DNA of 64,000 nt. Origin: Atkinsonella hypoxylon. Taxonomy: Eukaryota > Ascomycota > Sordariomycetes > Hypocreales > Clavicipitaceae. Below the pieces are notes generated by a model that saw nothing but the letters and a program-made list of their open reading frames with translations, was not told the origin of the DNA and ran no database searches. How positions within the stretch are numbered: position 1 is the stretch's first letter; each line of letters begins with the position of its first letter. The stretch lies in assembly GCA_000729835.1 (NCBI GenBank), contig JFHB01000033.1:169174-233173 (forward strand). Direction: 5' to 3'. Below, piece after piece: positions 1 to 11,053 of this stretch. The position numbers were made by a program, and so were the translations under genes.

Positions 1-3000
1 TCTATCAAGGATATGCTGCCAGAGCACTGCCACGTGCTGAGAGACGGCCAGGTGGCCGACCTGGCTGCAGAGGACCTGGTTCCTGGAGATGTCGTCCTTG
101 TCAAGGCTGGCAACAAGGTGCCTGCCGATATGCGCTTCATCGAGGTATCCCCTGACGTCAAGTTTGATCGATCCGTCCTGACCGGCGAATCTCGACCTGT
201 CGCCGCCTCCGTGGACTACACAGATATGAATTACTTGGAAACTCACAACATTGGCCTCCAGGGGACACATTGCATCATAGGATCTGCTACCGGAATCGTT
301 GTGGCGACTGCAGACCGCACTGTCTTTGGACGCATTGCTACCCTGACGAATGAGCCAAAGACGAAAATGACGACGCTGGAGAGGGAAGTTCTCTACTTTG
401 TCATGTTTATTTGCGTAGTTATGTTCACAATGATTATTGCAGTAGTAATCATCTGGTATGTGAAGAAAAGGGAAAAAAAAACAACCTGAAATGAAGGAAA
501 TATTAGAAGCTAATGTTGCTGGAATTAGGGCCGCTTGGCTCCGACGAGACTATCCCAACTGGATCAATGTGCCCATTCTTATTGTTGACTGCGTCAGTGT
601 TGCGGTTGCCTTTATTCCAGAGGGTCTTCCCATCGCTATCACGGCTGGTCTCACCATTACCGCAAACTTGATGAAGAAGAATAAAATTCTCTGCAAATCC
701 CTCAAGACGGTTGAAACTTTGGGTTCTGTATCGATGATTTGCTCTGACAAGACAGGAACATTAACCCAGGTAAGACGACATGATGAAAACCAAAAAAAAG
801 TATCCGGGCCTATATTAACGTCCTTTAGGGGAAAATGGCCGTCTCGGACTGCTCTATTGGGTCCAATAACTTGAATCTGGACACACTGCGCGAAATCATG
901 TCTAGCAAGAGCACCGAGAAACTTGAGACATCCCAGACCTTTGGTCAGCTTGCTTCCCTCTCCGCTCTATGTAATGGAGCAGAGATGGACGCAGCCCAGG
1001 CCGATGTCCCTATTGAACAACGCAACATTTTCGGCGACGCTACCGATACCGCCGTGCTGAGGTTCTCAGAGATCGTGGCCCAAGGAAACGTGAACTACTT
1101 TCGATCCTGCTGGAAAAAGGTGTTTGAGCTTGCGTTCAACAGCAAGAATAAGTTTATGATTCGCTGCTTTACCATTGCGCGACATGAGGCATTGAATCGC
1201 ACGCTGACCAGCCAGGATGCCGCCGAATTCAAAGAGGATGACGTGTAAGTGCCTTTCTCTAACATGAGAGTTGAGCAAGTGTGACGGGCCGGGCTGACCA
1301 AGGTTGATAGGCTTTTGACCATCAAGGGAGCTCCCGATGTCTTAATTGAACGGTGCTCGCACCACCTCGCACCCTCGGGGGAGATTGTTGAACTGAAGAA
1401 AGAAGCCAAGGCTGCATTTGAGAACGTGAAGAATATGTATTCATCGCAGGGCAAGCGCTGCCTGCTTTTCGCAAGGAAGATCGTCAAAGCGAGCCGAATT
1501 CAAGGAGAAAATCCCGATTTTGAGAAAGCAGCAATGCAGGAAGCGAGATCGGGCCTCACACTAGTCGGCTTCGTGGCTATTGTTGATCCTCTGCGCCCCG
1601 AAATCCCCGAGGTCGTCTCGACTCTCCGCGGCGCTGGGATCCGATTCTCAATGGTGAGCTCGCTTTCACGTCCCCTTCATTTCAACCCGCTTTGAAATCC
1701 TTTGGTTGCTGACGAAATAAACTTATGAAAAAAAAAAGGTCACTGGTGACTTTGCCTTGACTGCCCTCTCGATTGCTCGCGAAGCCGGCATTGTCACCTG
1801 CGTGCAGGTAGACGGCGCGGCTCAACTCGAACGAGACGCTGGCGACAGCACCTCTATCTCGGACGATGCCGAAGCCGAGAAGCGCACTTCTGTATCGAGG
1901 AGAGGTGCCCTCGTCATCAGTGGCCCCGAGCTGACCACGCTTAACAAACACCAATGGTCTACCCTGACGGAATACGAAGAAGTCGTCTTTGCCAGGACTA
2001 CGCCTGAGCAAAAGCTGCGCATCGTGCGCGAGTACCAGCGGAACAGTGTCGTGGCTATGACGGGAGACGGTGTGAATGACGCACCGTCCCTGAAGGCGGC
2101 TGATGTTGGAATCTCCATGGGGAGCGGCTCGGATATTGCCATGGAGGCCGCAGATATGGTGTTGTTGGATACCTTCTCCTCTGTTGTCGTGGCTGTGCAG
2201 TACGGACGTGTCTTGTTTGATAACCTGAAGAAGGTGATTGCCTACCTTCTTCCCGCCGGTAGTTTCTCTGAGTTCTGGCCGGTCATGACGTCCGTGGTGT
2301 TTGGTCTGCCACAAATCCTGTCATCCTTCCTCATGATTATCATCTGGTAAGTGTTTCTGTCTATATATATATGCGCGAACAAGCTTTATCACAGCAAAGA
2401 GGGGAGGGACTAACGCTTCTTTTCTTTCTCTTCTTTTGTACTAGCTGCTTCACCGATTGTGCTGCCGCTACTGTCCTGTCGTACGAAAAGCCCGAAGCAG
2501 ACGTGCTCCTCCGCCGACCGAGAAACGTCAAGAAGGACCGCCTGGTCAACTGGCAGCTCATTTTCTACGCCTACGGAATCGTCGGCGTCACCGAGACTAT
2601 AGCCTCGTTCGCCATGTCGTACTGGTATCTGCAGCGCAACGGCATTCCCTTTTCGGATCTCTGGTTCAGCTTCGGCCAGATTCCCGCGAGTATCGACCCC
2701 GATTACTACAATGCCAAGCTCACAGAGGCGTCCTCCATTTACTTTGTCAATCTGGTGGTCATGCAATGGTTCAACTTGATGGCGACGAGAACGCGCCGCC
2801 TGAGCATTTTCCAGCATCCCCCGCTGTTCAACAAGGAGACTTCCAACTGGTACCTCTTCCCAGCCATTCTCTTTGCCTTGGGCATGGCTGCCATTTGGCT
2901 GTATATTCCCTCCATCCAGACTGTCATTGGTACCTCTGGTGTGCCTGTGGAACACTGGTTCCTGCCGTTTGCCTTTGGTCTGTTCATCATTGTGATTGAT

Positions 3001-3063
3001 GAGTTGAGGAGGGCTTGGGTCAGACGCTGGCCAGAGGGTCTTGTGGCGAAGGCCGCGTGGTAG
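1..3063 (+). CDS. P-type cation ATPase, type IIC (Na/K-ATPase alpha)-like, 5' truncated by window edge
   Basis: Exons: <1-455, 529-769, 829-1244, 1311-1653, 1739-2346, 2445-3063; all joins keep frame and use GT-AG sites. The visible 893 residues run from the actuator domain (TGES at the LTGESRP stretch) through the M4 motif PEGLP, the phosphorylation site DKTGTLT just before the second intron, the nucleotide-binding domain with KGAPD, the hinge motif TGDGVNDAP, and a C-terminal membrane domain of several helices ending in a short basic tail. PEGL, the ETLGS stretch before DKTGT and the LFDNLKK/EKPEAD segments resemble type IIC pumps rather than fungal ENA (IID) or SERCA (IIA) pumps. The role is ATP-driven monovalent cation transport at a membrane; the transported ion cannot be read from sequence. 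The N-terminus and first two helices lie upstream of the window. No disruption is visible. Confidence 0.93.
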
Positions 3064-5719
3064 AGGATGTCGTTTTATTGTCTTGTCTATCCACTGCTTT
3101 TTGCCTCAAGGGGTCTTTTTATTTTTTGACTGGGCGTTGGAGATAGATTTGTTCATAGAACTGGTTATATGAGCGGTTACGCTATTGGGTAGCGAGCTTG
3201 AAACATATAGATGCATACTGGTTATTTTTGCACTCTGAGCTCCTTGGTGTTGCGTGGGTGAGAGCATGTTAGATGATTTCGCACTTGCTTAGGGCACTAA
3301 TCCCGGTTTATTTGTAGACGCTATAGCATAAAGGCTACTGTACGCCTGACCCTAATTAATATATTGGACGTACTGTCGGATGCGACGTTAGCCGATCGCA
3401 CTCAGCATCATCCCGGACGTATCTCTAGTCTGCTAAATGGTCTTATAGGCTAGAATACTAGTAAGAGTAAGAGGTACTGATTCTATAGTCTTATCAAGTA
3501 TAGCCTTTTTATAACACCACTTGAGTTACCAGCCGAATTTTTCGGCATTATAGGCGCAGAAAGCGACGGACTCCTTCGGATAAATAATCAATCCACTTCC
3601 GTTATATTACAACATTCTATCGAAAGTGCGTAAAAGGCCTTGATTAAACTCCTATAGCAACTCCTCCGTCATCCTCTCTTAAAAGAGCAGTATGCTCTTC
3701 CTCTCTATAGTATAATTCTACCAACCTCATAATTAGAAAAGTATTGTTTAGTCTGACAATTTTGATCGGAGCAGCATCCCGGTGGATACCTCTTTGGATC
3801 CTTACGATACAGCCCTAGTCTTATTGTCCTTTTTCAAGACGTGTGGCAAATCGCAGATACAGCATGATCAGACGAGCAAAGGACAAGAAACTACAATGTA
3901 AAACGTACCGGAATATACGATAATCAACGAAAGTGTCAAATTTTTTTTTGTTCTGTTCTTTCTTTCTTCTTAGACGCGTTTCGCTTCGTGCGGCAAGCGA
4001 TTTGTAGTCAGGGTTTGGAGTTTCACGTGCGAGTTGCATGATCCACCAAGCATCAAGGACGTCTGAGAAAAGGCCAAGCGGTTTCCATGGCTGGTCGCGA
4101 CGGGGGAACTTGAGAAGTCTTTCAATTGGTTCTTGTTAGAGCTTTGTCTGCCTTTACATGATGGACCAACCAGCGACTTGATTTGACTGAGGGATTTATC
4201 ATGGTGGAGTGAGCCATGCGATTGTTTGCAGGGGACATTATGGGTTAGGATTGTCGGAGAAACTTTATTAATGAACAGCGGATAAAATATTCCTTTTTTC
4301 GCAGACTGGGGATGATGGAATGCTAGGTTAATGCCGCTGTCTGATGAAGTGAAGCAGGACGGGATGAATGTAGATGTTCTGAAACGGGAACCAAAACGGC
4401 GGATGAAGATGGAGGTCCACATGGAAGCGAGCCTAGCGGCCGCTTAATCAGCAGGCGATTGCACATGATTGGCCATGAAGCGCACCGCTTCTTTTATGAG
4501 TCTGGACACATGCAAGCACAAAGAGTTGCAACTTCTCCCACTTTGGTTGGCGGCCATGATGATCGAAGACTACATCACAAGACACGAGGCTGCAGCCAAG
4601 ATTCGGGCCGGACATGAACATTCCGCGGGAGGCCAATTGCAATGAGAACAGTGTCGCAAGGAGGAATCGTGCTTTGTGTGCGATGGGACCATAGCGGGAT
4701 GGACGTGCAACGGTCCAGAGTTTGCACAGCCATCTTGAGAATCGGGGACAAGTCGACGGAATCGAGAACTGTCACGTCATTCTCGCAGCTTTTCCTAGAC
4801 AATCTCGCGACACAATGGTATTCGTCCGCTCACTCAGAAAAACTGGTCGTTTCGACAAGAGATGACCGGGAGGTTTTTTTTTCCTGCGCAGTGATACACC
4901 AGTGACACCAGACTTGCTTGCTGCACAGGATGGAACGATCGTGGAGTTCCAAGCGCTGGTGATGATGGCAGAGTTTTTAAGGGTTGCATGAAGAACTGTT
5001 CATTTTCGATGCATACCAGACCGGACATGACACCGGACATGACACCGGACATGACACCAAACAGGAGTTTGTGTGCTGTGGAGCACCGGTTGCGCGCGCC
5101 CCAAGGGTCCGAAGCGACAACGGTCGCATAAGTCCAGTCTAATTACAGTTAACTAACCCAGACTCCATTCGGCCTGCTTCGTTCTACCTTTCTTGCTATT
5201 CTCTTTCCCCCCTCCCCCCCCCCCCTGGACAGCGAGAGTATGTCGCATCTGGTAGCGTGTTGAGATGAGATCAGACGAAACCACCTTCTGACAGTTCCGT
5301 ATGTAATCGCCAGACTCTCGACAACTGTCCCCCTGTGTCCACCGCGATGTGACGGAACTTGTTAGGGAGATCCAATCCTTTGGGAAATTACCTGCGGAGA
5401 TGTGCAGCTCAGGTTTTCTTTCAACATGTGCTGTGGAAAGCGAATATATAATAGGATGGGATGACTATCGAAATACCAGACCTTCTCATCCTTGTCGTCA
5501 CCTCCATTCGTTTTTTTGCGACTCTTGACTGAGCTTTGGATAGTTATTCTCCAATATCCTGGCGATTTGAACTGCCTCTCATTTAATTTCCTATTTCGGC
5601 TTCCGCTTTGTCCTCCATTCACTCGCCTTCAATTTCGAATATCAAGTCCTTGTTTTTGTTATTTCTTCTTAGCACGGCAGGCCCCGTTGTTGCTTATTAT
5701 TCTTGCATATACTCAAAAC
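3064..5719. other. Intergenic region, no gene recognised
   Basis: The first 700 bases are AT-rich with many stops in all frames and look like decayed repeat DNA. The rest is unique-looking. A 12-base tandem repeat lies at 5021-5056. A pyrimidine-rich stretch with a C tract (about 5207-5225) precedes the next gene and may belong to its promoter or 5' leader. Open frames here have no recognisable protein features. Confidence 0.5.
5021..5056. repeat. Three perfect copies of a 12-base tandem repeat
   Basis: The unit CCGGACATGACA occurs three times head to tail, followed by a partial CC. It lies about 660 bases upstream of the secreted-protein gene; no function is evident. Confidence 0.9.
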
Positions 5720-6983
5720 ATGGCCATCTTCTCCAAGTTATTGGCGGCATCTGCCTTGCTGGCCTTGGGTAACTGCCATGCAGTAATTCTCGGTGCCCAA
5801 GGTCTCCCAGGATCCCCCTCAAGTGTCGGATATCAAGGTTGGTCACCATGGTCGCAATCTCCTCCGTCAACATGCATCGCGACTAACATGGCGCTTCCTC
5901 TTCCAAAGTCAATCCAGGGATTGCTAGGGACTGCGTCAACGTCAATCCATGCCAGCAGGATGCCACCATCCTTCGACAAGCCGAGATGAATGCCAATGTT
6001 GTCAACTCATGTGGTCGTACACAGCTGAAGGGTAATATTGATGTTGGAGAGAGCGTAGAGACCGCCTTGGCGGCAAAAGCAGTGACTCAAGTCAAGGCTG
6101 GTACCGATCTCGCAGTCACCATTCACCAGGTCAATGCCGATGGCGCTGGTCCATTTATCTGCGATATTGATCAGACCGGCAACTCTGGTATCAAATTTGA
6201 TGTGAGTGATGCAAATCTTTGATATTCTGTCACAGACCGTGTATTTTGCTAAAAAACAAGGATGAAGCCCCTCAATGTAACGAACAACGTGCCCGGATCG
6301 AACGGTCTCTCTCTGGTCAAGGCGCAGGCCTTCAACATGACCATTCAACTCCCTAAAGACCTCAATTGCTCTGGCGGTAAGTTATTTACCTACAATTCAT
6401 ATCACAAGTGACGCTATACATGGAGGGCTAATACACAAAAGGATCCACTGGTAACGCCTGTACCGTTCGCTGCCGCAACAACGCCGTAGCCGGTCCCTTC
6501 GGCGGCTGCTTTGCGATCCAGCAGGTGGACAACAAGCCGACTGTTCACACTGCACAGGGGATTCTCACCGCGCAGAACTTCACCAAAGTCCAGGACCAAA
6601 TCCAGAAGAATCAGGCTAATTTCAAGGCAGCCTTGGAGGCCAACGGGAAAGCTAGCACTGACGAGGCCAAGCAGAACCTCGCTAACATAAATGCCCTTCT
6701 CAAAGGATCACAGCTAGATCCTGCCCAGACCTCGCCCCCGCCCCCGGCGAATGGTAACAATCCTCCTCAGCCGACGGGCGGTAACGACGGCGGCAAACAG
6801 GGTGGAAATGGTGGAAACCAGGCGGGCCAAAACCGCGCTGCAAATCAAGCTGCCAATAGCCATCCGGCCGGAACCCAGAACGCAACTAGGAGTCAAGGCA
6901 AGAAAAATAAAGGAAACCAGGCGCGGGCGGCCAAAAACCGTAACGGTGGCTCTACAAGAAGAGCAACCCGCAATGGCAAGTGA
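5720..6983 (+). CDS. Secreted Egh16/Gas1-like protein (DUF3129 family) with Gly/Asn-rich basic tail
   Basis: Exons: 5720-5837, 5909-6201, 6268-6376, 6442-6983; 353 residues. The chosen ATG gives a clear signal peptide (about residues 1-21, hydrophobic core LLAASALLALG), followed by a mature start rich in G/P/S as in Gas1/MAS3 appressorial proteins. The core contains regularly placed cysteines and the conserved block TVRCRN followed by AGPFGGCFA and QQVD. The last 90 or so residues are a low-complexity tail, first PPPP and GN/GG repeats, then dense in K/R. Family members are secreted or surface proteins of plant- and insect-associated fungi, some needed for penetration; many saprobes carry them too, so pathogenicity should not be inferred. 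The acceptor of intron 2 was placed at 6267 because only this choice keeps the conserved VTNNVPG stretch in frame. Confidence 0.88.
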
Positions 6984-7224
6984 AACGGTCCTAGAAAGGC
7001 CCAACAGCCTGGGTCCTGAAGAGAGCTGGCGCTTGCATCTTCATGTCGAGTTAAAGAACGGCAAAGCCGACATTAAGCTGGCTGTGCAGGATCACGAATC
7101 GGACGTCCCGAAAAGTATTTACCAGTCACTGGTTATCCTGGGATAATTTCGCGCTGGCGGCGTTAACGGCGACACTCATTGTTTTGTGATATAAGGTAGA
7201 ACCAGCGAGGTGTTTTTTTCTTTC

Positions 7225-8145
7225 TTATAGTAATGAATTCTTTAAACTGTCTACCACCATTGAATAAGATTTGTCCCTTTTTTCCGGGTTGAAAATCCGA
7301 GGCTTAATCTCTTTGTCGAATCCATGAGAGACACCATCCAATTTGACAAGCTTGATGCCACAGCCAGCCCGCTTAAGCTTGTCTCCCAGAACCTCAGCTT
7401 CCGGAGCCAGTACGTCTCCGGAGCAGACAAAAATTAGGCCATGAGGGGGAAAAGACGACTCGTCGGCATACATGGGGGAGGCTTTGGGCAACGCGCGGTC
7501 CTCAACCCGGGGGATGTAGGCGTCTGTGAACAAGTGCAGAGCTGCTATGGGTAGGGGTGAAATTGGTTCTGGAACAGATTTGGCCTCTGGAGAAATGGTG
7601 AAATCGGTTCCTGAATAGAACGAATAGACCGCATTGACGTTGATATTCTTCAATTCTCGTCTCAGTTCAGATGCTGCAACCAGAGCGATATGGCCGCCCG
7701 AGCTGAATCCCGACAATGCAACGCGACTGCGGTCAAAAAGATGGTTCTGGCTCCCCACCCATCTCAAGACATCCTCAGCATCCTCCACCGCTGCAGGGAA
7801 AGGATGCTCAGGTCCTTTACGGTAGTCTGCATCTAGTACAAGCGTGTTGGCCTCGCGGGCTATCCTGTCGCAAAACTGGTGGTCGAGACCCAGATTGGGC
7901 AGGACGTATCCGCCGCCGTGCCAGTTGATGACAACGCTGCGAGGCCTGTTAACGTCGTAGTCGACAGGATGGTATATCCAGGCGTTGATGGAGCGCCTAG
8001 CATCGCGGGAGGGGATGCGTATCTTTTTGCGGTCGCAGGTCGGAGAAGGTGACAGGTAGCGGCGCGTGCCGATGTAATTGAGAACGCGGATTACAGAGAT
8101 GATCAATTTGAGCTTTAAGTATTGCCAGAATCCGTGAGAGGCCAT
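7225..8145 (-). CDS. Alpha/beta hydrolase (HSL-type, hydrolase fold-3)
   Basis: Single exon, 306 residues. It carries the oxyanion-hole motif HGGGY (about residue 75), the nucleophile elbow GFSSGG (about 145), a likely catalytic Asp in SGDVLAPE and His in the GVSHGFD block near the C-terminus, so the triad looks complete. The spacing fits carboxylesterases/lipases of the hormone-sensitive lipase family. A hydrophobic N-terminal segment (LKLIISVIRVL) could be a membrane anchor. Substrate unknown; small acyl esters are typical for the family. It is convergent with the secreted-protein gene and divergent from nmt1, with about 500 bases between the start codon and the nmt1 leader. Confidence 0.9.
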   Translation of the reverse strand: MASHGFWQYLKLKLIISVIRVLNYIGTRRYLSPSPTCDRKKIRIPSRDARRSINAWIYHPVDYDVNRPRSVVINWHGGGYVLPNLGLDHQFCDRIAREANTLVLDADYRKGPEHPFPAAVEDAEDVLRWVGSQNHLFDRSRVALSGFSSGGHIALVAASELRRELKNINVNAVYSFYSGTDFTISPEAKSVPEPISPLPIAALHLFTDAYIPRVEDRALPKASPMYADESSFPPHGLIFVCSGDVLAPEAEVLGDKLKRAGCGIKLVKLDGVSHGFDKEIKPRIFNPEKRDKSYSMVVDSLKNSLL

Positions 8146-8612
8146 CGCGACGTCAGGAGATGGACTTTAGACCATGGGGGGTGGATTGAAACTTGAAAGG
8201 CGCGCGCCGCCTTTTTAAACTTTGATCTTCGAAGAGCAACTTGGGAAAGCGGAGCGATTTGCGTCATGCGAAGCAGCAGAAGGTGGGAGAAGCGTAGCTC
8301 CCCTCTTTGTCTTTATATAATGAGCGTCAGGTTGAGCCATGAATCTTCTGTGATATTTAATGTAACTTAGTAAGTAGTACCTAATCGATGGGAACATGCA
8401 AAAGGGTCCAGTCCTATCACAGCGTTGCCCGCTCGGCAGTGGGGAACATCCCCATGGACAACTGCGGAGTCGTGAGATCATAAAATGGTCCCGTCTCCCA
8501 CAAAGCGGCATTTTTATCCATCCGTTTGTTCACTTTGTCTTTACAGACTTTCACAAAGCCCCTAGGATTCCAAACCCTCCCAACCCAAATCTCGACCACA
8601 AGAGCCTGATTG
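8146..8612. other. Divergent intergenic region between hydrolase and nmt1 leader
   Basis: Presumably holds both promoters. No consensus element is clear enough to call. Confidence 0.4.
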
Positions 8613-8640
8613 GTACGCGACAAGCGTCCAAGAAGCAACG

Positions 8641-9007
8641 ATGCCTATCGCAATGGAACTATATTCAGGTCGAGGTAAAGTGAACCAAGAATGCAACCGG
8701 GTGTTCAATCTTATTCCTGCTAGCGGTGCCCGTTCTTGGTGCGAGTCCGAGACTTGGCTTGTTTGTGTCCCGAAATGCGTAGTATTGGCGACGCAAGAGC
8801 AGCCATAAGTTTCAAGTCTGCTCCGAGAAAGGGTACTGTTAGCAAGACGATTGATCTGAGAAATACCGGTGAACTTGATCTGGATAATACCAGCGAAAGG
8901 ATTTGCTTCTTGAAGCCCCTCTCTCCCGATATATGTATGCCGGGACATTGGCTGAACTAACTCTTGCAGCATTCACCTCCTCGAGCCGTCAGGATGTCTA
9001 CGGATAA
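8641..9007 (+). CDS. Upstream ORF of nmt1, created by use of the downstream 5' splice site and overlapping the main start
   Basis: Exons 8641-8674 and 8970-9007. The AUG at 8641 followed by splicing at 8675/8969 gives a 23-codon uORF ending at the TAA at 9005-9007, beyond the nmt1 AUG at 8994 and in a different frame. Ribosomes translating it would skip the main start. If the upstream donor candidate at 8613 is used instead, this AUG is removed with the intron. The layout matches the splicing-controlled uORF repression described for Neurospora crassa NMT1. Splice usage is inferred. Confidence 0.6.
8675..8969 (+). other. 5' UTR intron of nmt1 that contains the TPP aptamer
   Basis: The donor GTAAAG at 8675 and acceptor TTGCAG ending at 8969, with a CTAAC branch site a few bases before it, define a 295-base intron in the leader. 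An alternative upstream donor GTACGC lies at 8613. The acceptor is 24 bases before the nmt1 start codon. The last bases of the upstream exon (8664-8674) are complementary to the aptamer P4-P5 strand at 8874-8884. Confidence 0.65.
8714..8902 (+). promoter_or_regulatory. TPP (thiamine pyrophosphate) riboswitch aptamer with extended P3
   Basis: Conserved THI-element segments are present in order: CGGTG (P2 5' strand, 8724-8728), CTGAGA at 8856-8861, ACCG closing P2 at 8865-8868, then GATCTGG-ATAAT-ACCAGCGAAAGGA at 8877-8901 forming P4/P5 and the 3' side. P1 can form between TTCCT at 8714-8718 and AGGAT at 8898-8902. P3 is long (about 8729-8855), as in filamentous fungi, and its base is supported by pairing of CGTTCTTG with CAAGACG. 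It sits in the leader intron of the thiamine pyrimidine gene and is expected to control alternative splicing on TPP binding. Confidence 0.93.
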
Positions 9008-10251
9008 GATTACATTCCTTACCAACTGGTACGAGACTTATCCTATCCCAAGACACTGCTTGCAGGTTGTCTGCTATCTATGCTGACTTGGCTTCCAGGC
9101 GCGCTACGCCTTACCATGCTCCCTTGTACCTGGCTCAGGCTAAGGGATATTTCAAGGAGGAGGGCATTAAGGTTGCCTTGTTGGAACCCAATGATCCAAG
9201 TGTAGGAGTAGCCGCTTTGGGATTCTGAAGGTGTTGTAGAGCTAACAGAGTTGCGTCAGGATGTCACTGAGATTATTGGTACCGGCAAAGTCGACCTTGG
9301 CTTCAAAGCCATGATTCACACCCTGGCGGTAAGTAAACCTCTGCCATTCTCTCTTCCTTCTTCGCATCCGCTTAGAGCTTTTCTGATGCATGTCTTTGGA
9401 AAACCTTGCTGATGATAACAATGGACTAGGCCAAGGCTCGCAACTTCCCTGTACTTTCCATCGGAAGTCTCCTTGACGAGCCCTTTACCGGCGTGGTCTA
9501 CCTCAAAGAGTCCGGCATTACTACTGACTTTCGCTCTCTCAAGGGCAAGCGAATTGGGTATGTCGGCGAGTTCGGCAAGATCCAGATTGATGAGCTCACA
9601 TCCCACTATGGACTCACACCTGCCGATTACACCGCCGTGCGATGTGGCATGAATGTCTCCAAAGCCATCATCCAGGGTGACATTGACGCCGGTATTGGTC
9701 TTGAAAACGTCCAGATGGTCGAACTGGAGGAGTGGCTTGCCGCACAGGGGAGGGAAAAGTCCGACGTGCAGATGCTTCGCATTGACGAGCTTGCGGAGCT
9801 CGGATGCTGCTGCTTCTGCTCCATCCTCTACATCGGCAACGAGAAATTTATCGCGCAGAACCCCGACAAGGTGCGAGCCTTCATGCGTGCAGTGAAAAAG
9901 GCCACCGACTTTGTTCTCGCGGACCCCTACAATGCTTGGAAGGAGTACGTCGATTTCAAGCCAGTCATGAACTCGGAGACCAACTGGAAGATCTTTGAGC
10001 GCAGCTACGCCTACTTCTCGCAGGATCTGAAGAATGTCCGTCGTGACTGGAACAAAGTCACCAGATATGGCCAGAGGCTGGGAGTCCTGAGCCCCGATTT
10101 CCAGCCCAATTACACCAACGAGTTCCTCAGCTGGGAATTGGAGCCCGAGTCTGCAGACCCAACTGGCGACCAGAAGCGCATGGTTGAGCTGCAGTGTGAT
10201 GTCGCTCGCTGTGGTGGCTTCCGTCGTCTTCCAGCTACCGTGAAGGCGTGA
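8994..10251 (+). CDS. nmt1: 4-amino-5-hydroxymethyl-2-methylpyrimidine phosphate synthase (thiamine biosynthesis, THI5/NMT1 family)
   Basis: Exons: 8994-9028, 9099-9201, 9260-9328, 9430-10251; 342 residues, close to yeast Thi5 (340). The enzyme makes HMP phosphate, the pyrimidine half of thiamine, from pyridoxal phosphate and an active-site histidine in an iron-dependent single-turnover reaction. That histidine falls at residue 66 (motif KAMIHTLA), as in the yeast enzyme, and the CCCFC iron-site motif falls at residues 195-199, also as in yeast. The fold is a periplasmic-binding-protein-like (NMT1/THI5) domain filling the whole protein. Expression is expected to be repressed by thiamine through the upstream riboswitch. 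No defects seen. Confidence 0.96.
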
Positions 10252-11053
10252 ATGCCGAGCCTTGGCGTCGAAAGAGCCGACATGGCATTGCTCGTGCAGA
10301 AAACGTGGTTCATGCTCGCTAATTCAACTGATGTACACTCGCTAAGCTCATGAGCCCATGGTCTGTAATCGAGTAGTTTAAAGAATTAGTCATACGCAAT
10401 ACATTTTTCATCTGCTTTCGACTTACTCCCTCGGCATCAGCCTGGCATACATAAATCTACCGATTACCTCTGCGTGTGGTTTAAAGCAGAATTCACGAAT
10501 CATCAGCCGATATGGCCCTGAAATATCGTAGCCGAACAGCAGGCCACCGGTAGCGCTGATGCAGCCACCAGGTGATGGGCAATACTTGCCGCCGTGGCAG
10601 AGAAACCAGGGACGCTGAACGATAAACGGTGTCAACGTGAAGCCGCCAGGCATGCGCAACGGTGCTATTAGAAGCAGCTCTCCAATCTCTCCAATGTGCC
10701 ATGGCATGGCGGATCATGTCTTTCCCCCCCCTGTTCTTTGCTGCGTTGCGGGGCGTCGCCAGATCTTCTCCCCGAATCCTTCACGATGTGGCTGCGGGTG
10801 GCGCTGCGTCCGCTGTCAACGCTAGCCAAATCAATGGGTTCCGCCGCCTTCGCCTTTAGGTTGGAGGATTCAACCAAAGACGCTCACGCTCAAACCTCCC
10901 TCAACAACTCACCTCCACGATATAGAAACTATTTCGCCCGTCGCTCAATTGGTGCCTCTAGCCCTGCGCTTTCTCTCCCACCCTTTTTTCTTCGGCCTGA
11001 GCTGAGGACGACTATTTCCTGCCTCAGCCCAAGCACCTAGTAGCAAAGCAAAG
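10252..11053. other. Intergenic region, 3' of nmt1 and 5' of the oxidoreductase
   Basis: Short open frames overlap on both strands without recognisable features. The last 300 bases, C- and T-rich, are the likely promoter and leader of the next gene. Confidence 0.4.

Noticed and set aside
2457..2999. 180-codon frame overlapping the ATPase
   Set aside because: It lies inside the last ATPase exon in another frame, with the low hydrophobicity and odd composition of an antiphase shadow.
6261..6267. Acceptor at 6260 for intron 2 of the Egh16-like gene
   Set aside because: It shifts the frame away from the conserved VTNNVPG block; the acceptor ending at 6267 keeps it.
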